Positions 1 through 7,016 of a stretch of DNA of 33,278 nt are shown piece after piece. Origin of the DNA: JARICQ01 sp964428475 (GTDB lineage: Bacteria; Bacillota; Clostridia; Tissierellales; Tissierellaceae); contig CAYRYO010000018.1 of the NCBI GenBank assembly GCA_964428475.1, positions 1 to 33,278 on the forward strand, given 5' to 3'. The notes beneath the pieces are model-generated. The model was not told the origin of the DNA and ran no database searches. It saw only the letters and a list, made by a program, of their open reading frames with translations. A program made the position numbers and the translations under genes. Numbering within the stretch: position 1 is the stretch's first letter; each line of letters begins with the position of its first letter.

Positions 1-63
1 AGTCGGTAGAGCAGTAGACTGAAAATCTACGTGTCGCTGGTTCGATTCCGGCTCTAGGCACCA
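1..63 (+). tRNA. tRNA-Phe (GAA), 5' end cut by window
   Basis: The anticodon stem TAGA/TCTA encloses the loop CTGAAAA, so the anticodon is GAA (Phe). The T arm with GGTTCGATTCC is intact and the gene ends with an encoded CCA at 61-63. About 13 bases of the 5' acceptor and D stem lie before the window. It is the first visible member of a three-tRNA cluster. Confidence 0.95.
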
Positions 64-78
64 TTAAGTATAATTATT

Positions 79-153
79 GCGGGAGTAGCTCAGTGGTAGA
101 GCATCGCCTTGCCAAGGCGGGGGTCGCGAGTTCGAATCTCGTCTTCCGCTCCA
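79..153 (+). tRNA. tRNA-Gly (GCC)
   Basis: A complete cloverleaf. The acceptor stem GCGGGAG pairs with CTTCCGC (one G-T pair), the anticodon loop TTGCCAA gives GCC (Gly), and the T loop is GTTCGAATC. CCA is encoded at 151-153. It sits 15 bases after tRNA-Phe. Confidence 0.97.
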
Positions 154-163
154 AACTTAATAT

Positions 164-237
164 GGCGGCATAGCCAAGTGGTAAGGCAGAGGCCTGCAAA
201 GCCTTTACCCCCAGTTCAAATCTGGGTGCCGCCTCCA
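164..237 (+). tRNA. tRNA-Cys (GCA)
   Basis: A complete cloverleaf. The acceptor stem GGCGGCA pairs with TGCCGCC, the anticodon loop CTGCAAA gives GCA (Cys), and the T loop is GTTCAAATC. CCA is encoded at 235-237. It is the last tRNA before the terminator. Confidence 0.97.
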
Positions 238-240
238 TTA

Positions 241-275
241 AAAGACTCTAGAATAATATTATTCTAGAGTCTTTT
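241..275 (+). terminator. Terminator of the tRNA cluster
   Basis: A long near-perfect hairpin (AAAGACTCTAGAATAAT pairing with ATTCTAGAGTCTTT through a very short loop) ends in TTTT. It starts three bases after the CCA of tRNA-Cys, so it most likely ends the tRNA transcript. Confidence 0.85.
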
Positions 276-303
276 ATATATGATTTAAAACAAGGAGGTA
301 CAT

Positions 304-1044
304 ATGAATTCTTTTATTCCGTTAAAACCAGCAAATATAGCTATAGTAGATGCTAGAATAAGCAAAGAAATTGAAATTAATTTAAATAAACTAGGTTTAC
401 ATATTATTAAAACAATAAAATGTGAAGATGTAGATGAAAGTATTTCATATCATCCAGATATAGTGATTCATCCAGTAAATCACGACACTTTAGTGATTGC
501 TCCAAATGTATTTGATTATTATAAAAAGGTATTAAGTGGATTTAATATTAATTTAATTAAGGGAGAAAAAGTATTAAAAAGTAAATATCCAGATGATATT
601 GCATACAATGTAGGAAGGTTAGGAAATGTAGCTATTCATAACTTTAGATATACTGACTCAATTATAAAGCATTATCTACAAAAACAAAATATAAAGTTTA
701 TAAATGTAAAACAAGGATATTCCAAATGTTCTTTGGCAATTATAGGAGAAAACACTGCTATTACTTCAGATTATCCTATGTACAATAAATTAAACGATTT
801 AGGATTTGAGCTTCTATTGATAAAATCAGGGAACATAGAACTTAAGGGTGAAGACTATGGCTTTATAGGAGGAACTAATGGTAATCTTTGCAATAAAGAA
901 GTAATTTTTTCAGGCAGCCTAATAAATCATCCAGACAGAGACAAAATGTTTGAATTTATTAAAAAAAATAATATAAATTTAAATTTTTTGTCAAAAGAAA
1001 AGATTGTAGATATGGGAACTATAATTACTCTAAATTGCCATTAG
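304..1044 (+). CDS. GME-fold (guanidino-group modifying enzyme-like) protein, DUF6873-like
   Basis: Protein of 246 aa with a good Shine-Dalgarno (AAGGAGGT) 5-6 bases before the ATG. The pattern resembles the uncharacterised DUF6873 members of the guanidino-group modifying (arginine deiminase/amidinotransferase) fold. It has an N-terminal strand ending DARIS (residues 16-20), DIAYNVGR (98-105), GGTNGN (189-194), HPD (209-211) and a Cys at position 245, only one residue from the C-terminus. In arginine deiminase and relatives a near-C-terminal Cys is the nucleophile. There is no signal peptide or membrane segment, so it is probably cytosolic. The gene stands alone between the tRNA terminator and ytxC. 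The family match is from memory of the motifs; the substrate is unknown and enzymatic activity is not established. Confidence 0.6.
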   Translation: MNSFIPLKPANIAIVDARISKEIEINLNKLGLHIIKTIKCEDVDESISYHPDIVIHPVNHDTLVIAPNVFDYYKKVLSGFNINLIKGEKVLKSKYPDDIAYNVGRLGNVAIHNFRYTDSIIKHYLQKQNIKFINVKQGYSKCSLAIIGENTAITSDYPMYNKLNDLGFELLLIKSGNIELKGEDYGFIGGTNGNLCNKEVIFSGSLINHPDRDKMFEFIKKNNINLNFLSKEKIVDMGTIITLNCH

Positions 1045-1060
1045 TGTAAGTCTTTATATA

Positions 1061-1090
1061 GTATATGTCTTTTTCACAAGAACATACTAA
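1061..1090 (+). promoter_or_regulatory. Possible sporulation sigma-E-like promoter before ytxC
   Basis: GTATATG (1061-1067), a 15-base spacer and CATACTAA (1083-1090) resemble the mother-cell sigma-E consensus (-35 GHATATT, -10 CATACAHT). It lies just upstream of a sporulation-family gene. The start of transcription would fall very close to the ribosome binding site, which weakens the call. Confidence 0.3.
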
Positions 1091-1110
1091 AAGTAGAAGG
1101 AAGTGAGATA

Positions 1111-1971
1111 ATGGAAGCAATAAAAATTGCGGGAGATGCTGGGAAAGAAGATGTAAGAGATATTCTTGACAGATATTTCATAAATAGCAAGCTGAATATT
1201 GAAGAAAAAAATTATGAAAATAGATTTGAATTTTTATTTTTCCCAGGGCGTAAAAAATCATTTTATGATGTCTCTCTATATTCTCAATTAGGAAAGTTGG
1301 TAAGTGACATCATAATGAAAATATATATTAAAAAAATAATAATTGAAAGAGCAAATAAAATATGCAAGGATTATCTATCAAATGAAAGACAAGAAATAAT
1401 AGAAGAAACTCATTATATATTATTAAACGAGAATTATTTTTCATTTGAAAAAAACAGGATACTAGAAGAAATAATAGATTATATAATGGAGAATAATTCA
1501 ATTATAATAGATGGGTATGTGAATTTTAGAATGAATAGGTTTTTATATATAATTGATATATCTATAGAAAAGGCAATATCGAATTTTGAAATAGAAAGAG
1601 AATATGAAGAATTTATATCTATGTTACAATATTTTATGGATATACAAGAGCCGAAGGCTGATCTTGTAAATCTAGTCTTTAAAGAAGAAGAGTATATTTT
1701 ATTAGATGAAGATAATATGCGATTTGAAGAAGTAAGCCCTGAGTATATAGAAAGGCAATTACTCACAGAAGGAATAAGTAAATCTGATTTACTAGTTAGT
1801 TCACTGATAGTTTTATCGCCTTTAAAACTTATAGTTCATGGTAAAGTAGATGAAGAAGTAATGGATTTAATATCTAAAATATTTAAAGATAAAATAAAAA
1901 TTTGTGATGGTTGTAGTATATGTGAAGAAAAATCTAAGTCTAAATTAATAAATAGAAAAGAAGTTGATTAA
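1111..1971 (+). CDS. ytxC: Putative sporulation protein YtxC
   Basis: Protein of 286 aa resembling the YtxC family (length in B. subtilis about 280 aa). Family-like features are the acidic, charged character and the central block GYVNFRMNRF (about 135-144) followed by a long helix. Another is a late region with CDGCSICEE (about 265-273), a Cys pair cluster near the C-terminus. There are no membrane segments. Function is unknown; the family is linked to sporulation. In B. subtilis ytxC lies directly upstream of thrS. Here hisS separates the two, which supports the assignment. The ribosome binding site is AGAAGGAAGTGAG before the ATG. The last codons and the stop lie inside a 19-bp inverted repeat that acts as the terminator. 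Confidence 0.75.
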   Translation: MEAIKIAGDAGKEDVRDILDRYFINSKLNIEEKNYENRFEFLFFPGRKKSFYDVSLYSQLGKLVSDIIMKIYIKKIIIERANKICKDYLSNERQEIIEETHYILLNENYFSFEKNRILEEIIDYIMENNSIIIDGYVNFRMNRFLYIIDISIEKAISNFEIEREYEEFISMLQYFMDIQEPKADLVNLVFKEEEYILLDEDNMRFEEVSPEYIERQLLTEGISKSDLLVSSLIVLSPLKLIVHGKVDEEVMDLISKIFKDKIKICDGCSICEEKSKSKLINRKEVD

Positions 1972-1989
1972 ATCAACTTCTTTTCTATT
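1951..1989 (+). terminator. Terminator formed by the 3' end of ytxC
   Basis: A perfect 19-bp inverted repeat (arms 1951-1969 and 1971-1989, one central base). The TAA stop of ytxC lies at its apex, so the 5' arm is coding and the 3' arm is non-coding. The T run TTTT lies inside the 3' arm and TATT ends it. Confidence 0.7.
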
Positions 1990-2016
1990 GGAATTAAGAC
2001 GTAAATCTGATATTAT
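1988..2016 (+). promoter_or_regulatory. Promoter for hisS-thrS
   Basis: TTGGAA (1988-1993), a 17-base spacer and TATTAT (2011-2016) fit a sigma-A promoter. The -35 box starts at the last bases of the ytxC terminator. The resulting leader is about 20-25 nt, so no T-box can fit. Confidence 0.5.
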
Positions 2017-2044
2017 TATATAAAACAAACATTGGAGGTAGAAT

Positions 2045-3358
2045 ATGAGTAAAGATATAGTTAAACCATCGATTTTACCTGGATTTATGGAATTAATTCC
2101 AGAAGAACAAATATTATTTAATGAAATGCTAGATACCATAAGAGCAAATTATGAGAAATTCGGATTTCTTCCTATAGATACTCCCGTAATAGAGAAATCA
2201 GAGGTGTTGCTTGCCAAAGGTGGCGGGGAGACAGAAAAGCAAATATATAGATTTGAAAAGGGAAGCACGGATATGTCGCTTAGATTTGACCTTACTGTGC
2301 CCTTAGCTAGATATGTTGCACAGCATTATTCAGATCTTAATTTTCCATTTAGAAGATATCATATAGGAAAAGTATATAGAGGCGAAAGAAATCAAAAAGG
2401 TAGATTTAGAGAGTTCTATCAATGTGATATAGATATCATAGGAAACAATTCTTTAGATATAAAAAATGATGCAGAAATACCTAGTATCATATACTCTACA
2501 TTTAAAGATTTAGGATTTGATAGTTTTACTATAAAGATAAATAATAGAAAGATTTTAAGAGGCTTTTTTGATAGTTTAAATATAGAGGATTCTACACTTG
2601 TACTTAGGGCTGTAGATAAACTAGATAAAATAGGTATTGATGGAGTAGAAGGGGAACTTGAAGGTTTAGAATTGGATAGTGAAACAATAGATAATATAAA
2701 AAAATTTATAGAGATAAAGGGATCAAATCATCAGATAATTAAGGAGCTAAAGGATTTAAATATAGATAATGATTTATTTAAAGAAGGCTTAGAGGAACTT
2801 TCTACAGTAGTTGAATATATAGGATTGTTTGGAGTTTCAGAAGATAATTACAAAGTAGATTTAACTATTGCTAGAGGTTTAGATTATTATACAGGAACTG
2901 TATATGAGACGTTTTTAGATGATTATGAGTCTATTGGTTCGGTTTGTTCTGGAGGAAGATATGACGATCTGGCGACTTACTATACAAAGCAAAAGCTTCC
3001 AGGAGTAGGGATATCTATAGGCTTAACAAGACTTTTCTATCAACTCATGGAGTCAAAGATAATTGAAATAAAAAAGACCTCGATAACAGATGTATTAGTT
3101 ATTCCTATGAAGGGATTTGAACACGAGGGTGTGAAGATAGTAAATGAACTTAGAAATAATGATATATATGCATCAGTATATTTAGATTCGGGGAAGATAG
3201 GAAAGAAATTCAACTATGCAGACAAACTAAACATACCATATGTAATAGTGGTAGGGGAAGAAGAAGTAAATGAAGAAGTTTACCAATTAAAGAATATGAA
3301 AACTGGAGATCAGGATAGTTTTTCTATTGAAGATATAATCAAGAAACTTAAAAGATAA
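2045..3358 (+). CDS. hisS: Histidine--tRNA ligase (archaeal/eukaryal-like motif 2)
   Basis: Class II synthetase of 437 aa that charges tRNA-His with histidine in the cytosol. Seen: LRFDLTVPLARY (motif near residue 80), motif 2 YRGERNQKGRFREFYQCDIDI (about 117-137, key residues R, E, R, F, Q), the histidine-binding stretch RGLDYYTGTVYE, motif 3 GGRYDDL...GVGISIGLTRLF, and a C-terminal anticodon-binding domain (about 345-435). The anticodon domain argues against the regulatory paralogue HisZ. LRFDLTVP, REFYQCDIDI and NNRKILRG match the form found in archaea, eukaryotes and some bacteria. The B. subtilis form has LRPEGTA and RQFYQFG instead. GGAGGT lies before the ATG, and thrS follows after 19 bases, so they form an operon. 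Confidence 0.95.
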   Translation: MSKDIVKPSILPGFMELIPEEQILFNEMLDTIRANYEKFGFLPIDTPVIEKSEVLLAKGGGETEKQIYRFEKGSTDMSLRFDLTVPLARYVAQHYSDLNFPFRRYHIGKVYRGERNQKGRFREFYQCDIDIIGNNSLDIKNDAEIPSIIYSTFKDLGFDSFTIKINNRKILRGFFDSLNIEDSTLVLRAVDKLDKIGIDGVEGELEGLELDSETIDNIKKFIEIKGSNHQIIKELKDLNIDNDLFKEGLEELSTVVEYIGLFGVSEDNYKVDLTIARGLDYYTGTVYETFLDDYESIGSVCSGGRYDDLATYYTKQKLPGVGISIGLTRLFYQLMESKIIEIKKTSITDVLVIPMKGFEHEGVKIVNELRNNDIYASVYLDSGKIGKKFNYADKLNIPYVIVVGEEEVNEEVYQLKNMKTGDQDSFSIEDIIKKLKR

Positions 3359-3377
3359 ACATATAGGAGGAGAAGCG

Positions 3378-5288
3378 GTGGAAAAGATAAAGATAACATT
3401 ACCAGACGGTTCGATAAGAGAACACGATAAAAATGCGACTGTATATGATATAACTAGTGACATATCTGAGGGTTTAGCTAGAGTGGCTATGGGGGCAGTA
3501 GTTAACGGAGAAATCAGAGGAATGCAGGAAAAAGTAAAAGAAGATTCTACTTTTAAAGTAGTAAAATTTGAAGACAAGGAAGGAAAAGAGATATTTTGGC
3601 ATACATCTGCTCATATAATGGCACTTGCGGTTCAGAATCTTTTTCCTGGTGTTAAGTTTGCAATAGGTCCCGCAATAGATAGTGGCTTCTACTATGACTT
3701 TGATACTGAACATAGATTTACGCCAGAGGATTTAGAAAAAATTGAAAAAGAAATGGCAAAGATAGCAAAAGAAGCCCATGTGTTAGAAAGATTTGAAATG
3801 GATAGAGACGAAGCATTAGAATATTTCAAAGAGAAGGATGAAGTATATAAAGTTGATTTAATAGAGAATCTTCCATCTGGAGAGATTATTTCATTCTATA
3901 AATTAGGAGAATTTACAGATTTATGTAGAGGACCTCATTTGTATGATACTAAAAAGGTAAAGGCTATTAAACTTTTAAGTATAGCAGGAGCTTATTGGAG
4001 AGGCGACGAAAAGAATAAAATGCTTCAGAGAATATATGGAACAACTTATGAAAAGAAAAAACAATTAGAAGAATATCTTCACAGACTAGAAGAAGCTAAA
4101 AAGAGAGATCATAGAAAGCTTGGAAAAGAACTAGAATTATTTAGTATGCAAGAGGAGGGACCAGGATTTCCATTTTTCCATCCTAATGGGATGATAATTA
4201 GAAATCTGCTAGAAGACTTTTGGAGAGAAGAACATGCTAAAAGAGGATATGGAGAAATTAAAACACCACTTATATTAAATGAATCCCTATGGCATCAATC
4301 AGGTCACTGGGATCACTACAAGGAAAATATGTATTTTACTAATATAGATGAGGGTGACTATGCTATAAAGCCTATGAATTGTCCTGGCTCTATACTTGTA
4401 TATAAATCTAAAATGTATAGCTACAGGGATTTGCCACTTAGATGGGGAGAACTAGGACTTGTTCATAGACATGAACTTTCAGGAGCGCTTCATGGACTTA
4501 TGAGGGTAAGGTCATTTACTCAAGATGATGCACATTTATTTATGCTTCCTTCTCAAGTTAAAGAAGAGTTAATTAAAACAATAGAGCTTGCAGACCATAT
4601 TTACAATGTATTTGGGTTTAAATATCATATAGAATTATCTACTCGTCCAGAAAATTCTATGGGTAGTGAAGAACAATGGGAAGTTGCTACTAATGGACTT
4701 ATAGAGGCTTTAGAAGAAAAAGGCATAGACTATATATTAAACGAAGGCGATGGGGCTTTTTATGGTCCTAAAATAGACTTCCAGTTAGAAGATGCAATCG
4801 GAAGGACTTGGCAATGTGGAACTATTCAACTTGACTTCCAAATGCCAGAGAAATTTGATATGTCTTATATAGACAAAGACAATGCAAAGAAAAGGCCAGT
4901 AATGATTCATAGAACTATCTATGGCAGTATGGAAAGATTTATGGGAATATTAATTGAACATTATGCAGGTAAATTTCCTGTATGGTTAGCACCAGTTCAA
5001 GCTACTATACTTCCAATATCCGATAAGTTTAATGACTATGCTTATGAATTAAAGAAAGAGATGGAAGAAAAGGGCATCAGGGTAAATGTAGATGCTAGAG
5101 CAGAAAAAATTGGATACAAGATAAGGGGAGCTAGAATGATGAGAATCCCTTATATGCTAATAGTGGGAGAAAAAGAAGTAGAAGGTAAGCTTTTATCAGT
5201 TAGAAAAATAGATGAAGGCGATAAAGGGCAAGTTAAAGTTGATGAGTTTATAGAACAGATTATAGAAGAGATAAAAAATAAAAAGTAA
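3378..5288 (+). CDS. thrS: Threonine--tRNA ligase
   Basis: Protein of 636 aa, full length for bacterial ThrRS; charges tRNA-Thr and edits mischarged serine. Domains in order: TGS (1-62), editing domain with HTSAH (around residue 75) and CRGPH, class II catalytic core with the zinc ligands Cys in KPMNCPG, His in RHELSGALHG and His in MIHRTIYGS, then an anticodon-binding domain (about 540-636). The start is GTG with the Shine-Dalgarno TAGGAGGAG seven to eight bases upstream. It is the second gene after hisS. A bidirectional terminator follows and the next gene is convergent. No T-box is present upstream. Confidence 0.98.
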   Translation: MEKIKITLPDGSIREHDKNATVYDITSDISEGLARVAMGAVVNGEIRGMQEKVKEDSTFKVVKFEDKEGKEIFWHTSAHIMALAVQNLFPGVKFAIGPAIDSGFYYDFDTEHRFTPEDLEKIEKEMAKIAKEAHVLERFEMDRDEALEYFKEKDEVYKVDLIENLPSGEIISFYKLGEFTDLCRGPHLYDTKKVKAIKLLSIAGAYWRGDEKNKMLQRIYGTTYEKKKQLEEYLHRLEEAKKRDHRKLGKELELFSMQEEGPGFPFFHPNGMIIRNLLEDFWREEHAKRGYGEIKTPLILNESLWHQSGHWDHYKENMYFTNIDEGDYAIKPMNCPGSILVYKSKMYSYRDLPLRWGELGLVHRHELSGALHGLMRVRSFTQDDAHLFMLPSQVKEELIKTIELADHIYNVFGFKYHIELSTRPENSMGSEEQWEVATNGLIEALEEKGIDYILNEGDGAFYGPKIDFQLEDAIGRTWQCGTIQLDFQMPEKFDMSYIDKDNAKKRPVMIHRTIYGSMERFMGILIEHYAGKFPVWLAPVQATILPISDKFNDYAYELKKEMEEKGIRVNVDARAEKIGYKIRGARMMRIPYMLIVGEKEVEGKLLSVRKIDEGDKGQVKVDEFIEQIIEEIKNKK

Positions 5289-5297
5289 AGAGTATAT

Positions 5298-5335
5298 AAA
5301 AGCTAGGTTTCTTATATAAGAAACCTAGCTTTTTA
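5298..5335. terminator. Bidirectional terminator between thrS and the short ftsH
   Basis: AAAAGCTAGGTTTCTTA pairs with TAAGAAACCTAGCTTTT through a two-base loop, with A and T runs on either side, so it can end transcripts from both convergent genes. The stop codon of the minus-strand gene overlaps its last bases. Confidence 0.85.
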
Positions 5336-6889
5336 AGTGCTTTGAATAGATGGTATTGGCGGAGCATAGGATTCAAATATTTTGTTTAACTCTTCACTGT
5401 TTATAGTTTCATTTTTCAGAAGTAGCTTTGCGATACTATTGAGGATATCTTTGTTGTTTTCTATGATTTTAAAGGCTTCCACATAAGTTTCATCTGTTAT
5501 TTTTTTTATTTCTAGACGTATTATATCTGAGTTGTATCTCATATAATTTTCGTCTAAAGCCATTGTTCCTAGAGTACTCATTCCATAGGAACATACAATT
5601 TCTCTGGCAATATTAGTTGCTTTATTTAGATCATCCTTGGCCCCAGTAGTTATTTCTTCAAAAACCAATTCTTCTGCTGCCCTACCTGCCAGTAACCCTT
5701 TGATTTTATTGAGGAGTTGGGTTTTACTAAATAAATATCTTTCTTCTTCAGGGAACTTAAGTACATAGCCTAATGCTTTCCCTCGTGGAACTATTGATAT
5801 TTTTTGTACTACATCTACATCTAGTAGTTTACATACCAAAGCGTGACCTGCCTCGTGAAAAGCTACTATTTCTTTTTCTTTATCCAATACAGATGGATTC
5901 TTAATTTCAAGTCCTGCCAAGACTCTTTCAATGGCAGCATCAAATTCCTTATGGGAAATGGTAGTCAAATTATTTCTCACAGCAATAATAGCTGCTTCAT
6001 TGGCAATGTTAGCAAGCTCTGCTCCAGATAATCCCATTGTTTTTTTTGCAATGGATTTGATATCGATTGTTTTATCAATAGGCTTATTTTTTGTATGAAC
6101 TTGTAGAATTTTTTCTCTTGCATTGACATTTGGATTTCCTACAAAAATATGTCTATCAAATCTTCCTGGTCTAAGAAGTGCTTCATCTAACAAATCCATT
6201 CTATTGGTAGCTCCTATTACTATAACTGTTTCCTCAGTATTAAATCCATCCATCTCTACTAACAATTGATTTAATGTTTGATCTTTTTCATTATTGGAAT
6301 CTGTGTTTCTCTTAGTGCCAATTGCATCTAATTCATCTATAAATATGATGCTTGGGCCTTCTTTTTTTGCTTTCTCAAACAGAGTCCTTACTCTTTTTGC
6401 TCCAACTCCTACATATTTCTCTACGAATTCGGAACCAGAAGCATATAAAAATGTCGAATTTGTTTCTCCAGCAACAGCTTTAGCTAGAAGGGTTTTGCCA
6501 GTTCCTGGAGGGCCATAGAACAGTACTCCTTTTGGTATCTTAGCACCCATCTTTTTATACTTTAAAGAATCCTTTATGAAATCTATTGTCTCATGTAATT
6601 CTTCTTTTATTTCATCTAATCCGGCTACGTCTTTAAAGGATATATCAGATTTATTTCTTTCTTCCTTTGTATTCTTTTCCATTGTCATAACAGAAGGAAC
6701 TAGTTGAGGTTTTGCTCTAGCATTGAGATATAGCAATAACACTATAGTTGTAACTACCCATACTGCAAGTTTATCAATCAGCTTAAAACTTGAGAATTCT
6801 GCACTTGGATAAAACACATCCCATATCAACAAGAAAGATGCAATTAAGCCTAAAGCTAAAAATACAAATATTATCTTTTTCTTTTTCAA
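5333..6889 (-). CDS. Short FtsH-type ATP-dependent zinc metalloprotease
   Basis: Membrane-anchored AAA+ protease, 518 aa from the chosen start. Two membrane segments (about 6-23 and 41-56) are joined by a loop of only about 17 residues. Canonical FtsH has a much larger extracytoplasmic domain, and 600-650 aa in total. Next come the AAA domain with Walker A GPPGTGKT (126-133), Walker B IIFIDE (181-186) and the second region of homology with RPGRFDR, then an M41 peptidase domain with HEAGH (345-349). The start chosen is TTG at 6889, with AGGTGGG five bases upstream. An upstream in-frame ATG at 6931 has no ribosome binding site and sits almost at the predicted transcription start. FtsH degrades membrane and regulatory proteins; as a short form this is probably a paralogue, not the main FtsH. 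Confidence 0.9.
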   Translation of the reverse strand: MKKKKIIFVFLALGLIASFLLIWDVFYPSAEFSSFKLIDKLAVWVVTTIVLLLYLNARAKPQLVPSVMTMEKNTKEERNKSDISFKDVAGLDEIKEELHETIDFIKDSLKYKKMGAKIPKGVLFYGPPGTGKTLLAKAVAGETNSTFLYASGSEFVEKYVGVGAKRVRTLFEKAKKEGPSIIFIDELDAIGTKRNTDSNNEKDQTLNQLLVEMDGFNTEETVIVIGATNRMDLLDEALLRPGRFDRHIFVGNPNVNAREKILQVHTKNKPIDKTIDIKSIAKKTMGLSGAELANIANEAAIIAVRNNLTTISHKEFDAAIERVLAGLEIKNPSVLDKEKEIVAFHEAGHALVCKLLDVDVVQKISIVPRGKALGYVLKFPEEERYLFSKTQLLNKIKGLLAGRAAEELVFEEITTGAKDDLNKATNIAREIVCSYGMSTLGTMALDENYMRYNSDIIRLEIKKITDETYVEAFKIIENNKDILNSIAKLLLKNETINSEELNKIFESYAPPIPSIQST

Positions 6890-6940
6890 ATTATCCCACC
6901 TCATATCTTTTTGTATGCTTAGTGTAACCATTTATGGGAA

Positions 6941-6968
6941 TTAATATAAAAAAAGATAAATTTGTAAA
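6941..6968 (-). promoter_or_regulatory. Promoter of the short ftsH (minus strand)
   Basis: Read on the minus strand: TTTACA (6963-6968), 16-base spacer, TATTAA (6941-6946). The predicted transcript starts near 6934, leaving a leader of about 45 nt before the TTG start. Its -35 box overlaps the -35 box of the opposite promoter. Confidence 0.45.
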
Positions 6969-6989
6969 AAATACTTTATGATGTATAAT
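6962..6989 (+). promoter_or_regulatory. Promoter of pepV
   Basis: TTGTAA (6962-6967), 16-base spacer, consensus TATAAT (6984-6989). The -10 box lies inside an in-frame upstream extension of pepV, which is why the start at 7017 is preferred. Confidence 0.6.
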
Positions 6990-7016
6990 AAAATTAAAAA
7001 GAAAGGGGAATGTTTT

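Noticed and set aside
1990..2044. T-box or other riboswitch before hisS
   Set aside because: The leader is only about 25 nt and has no T-box core.
6890..6931. 14-codon N-terminal extension of the short ftsH to ATG 6931
   Set aside because: No ribosome binding site, and the predicted transcript would start only a few bases before it. The TTG at 6889 has AGGTGGG at ideal spacing. The longer form cannot be fully excluded.
6978..7016. 13-codon N-terminal extension of pepV
   Set aside because: It contains the promoter -10 box (6984-6989) and has no ribosome binding site; ATG 7017 does.
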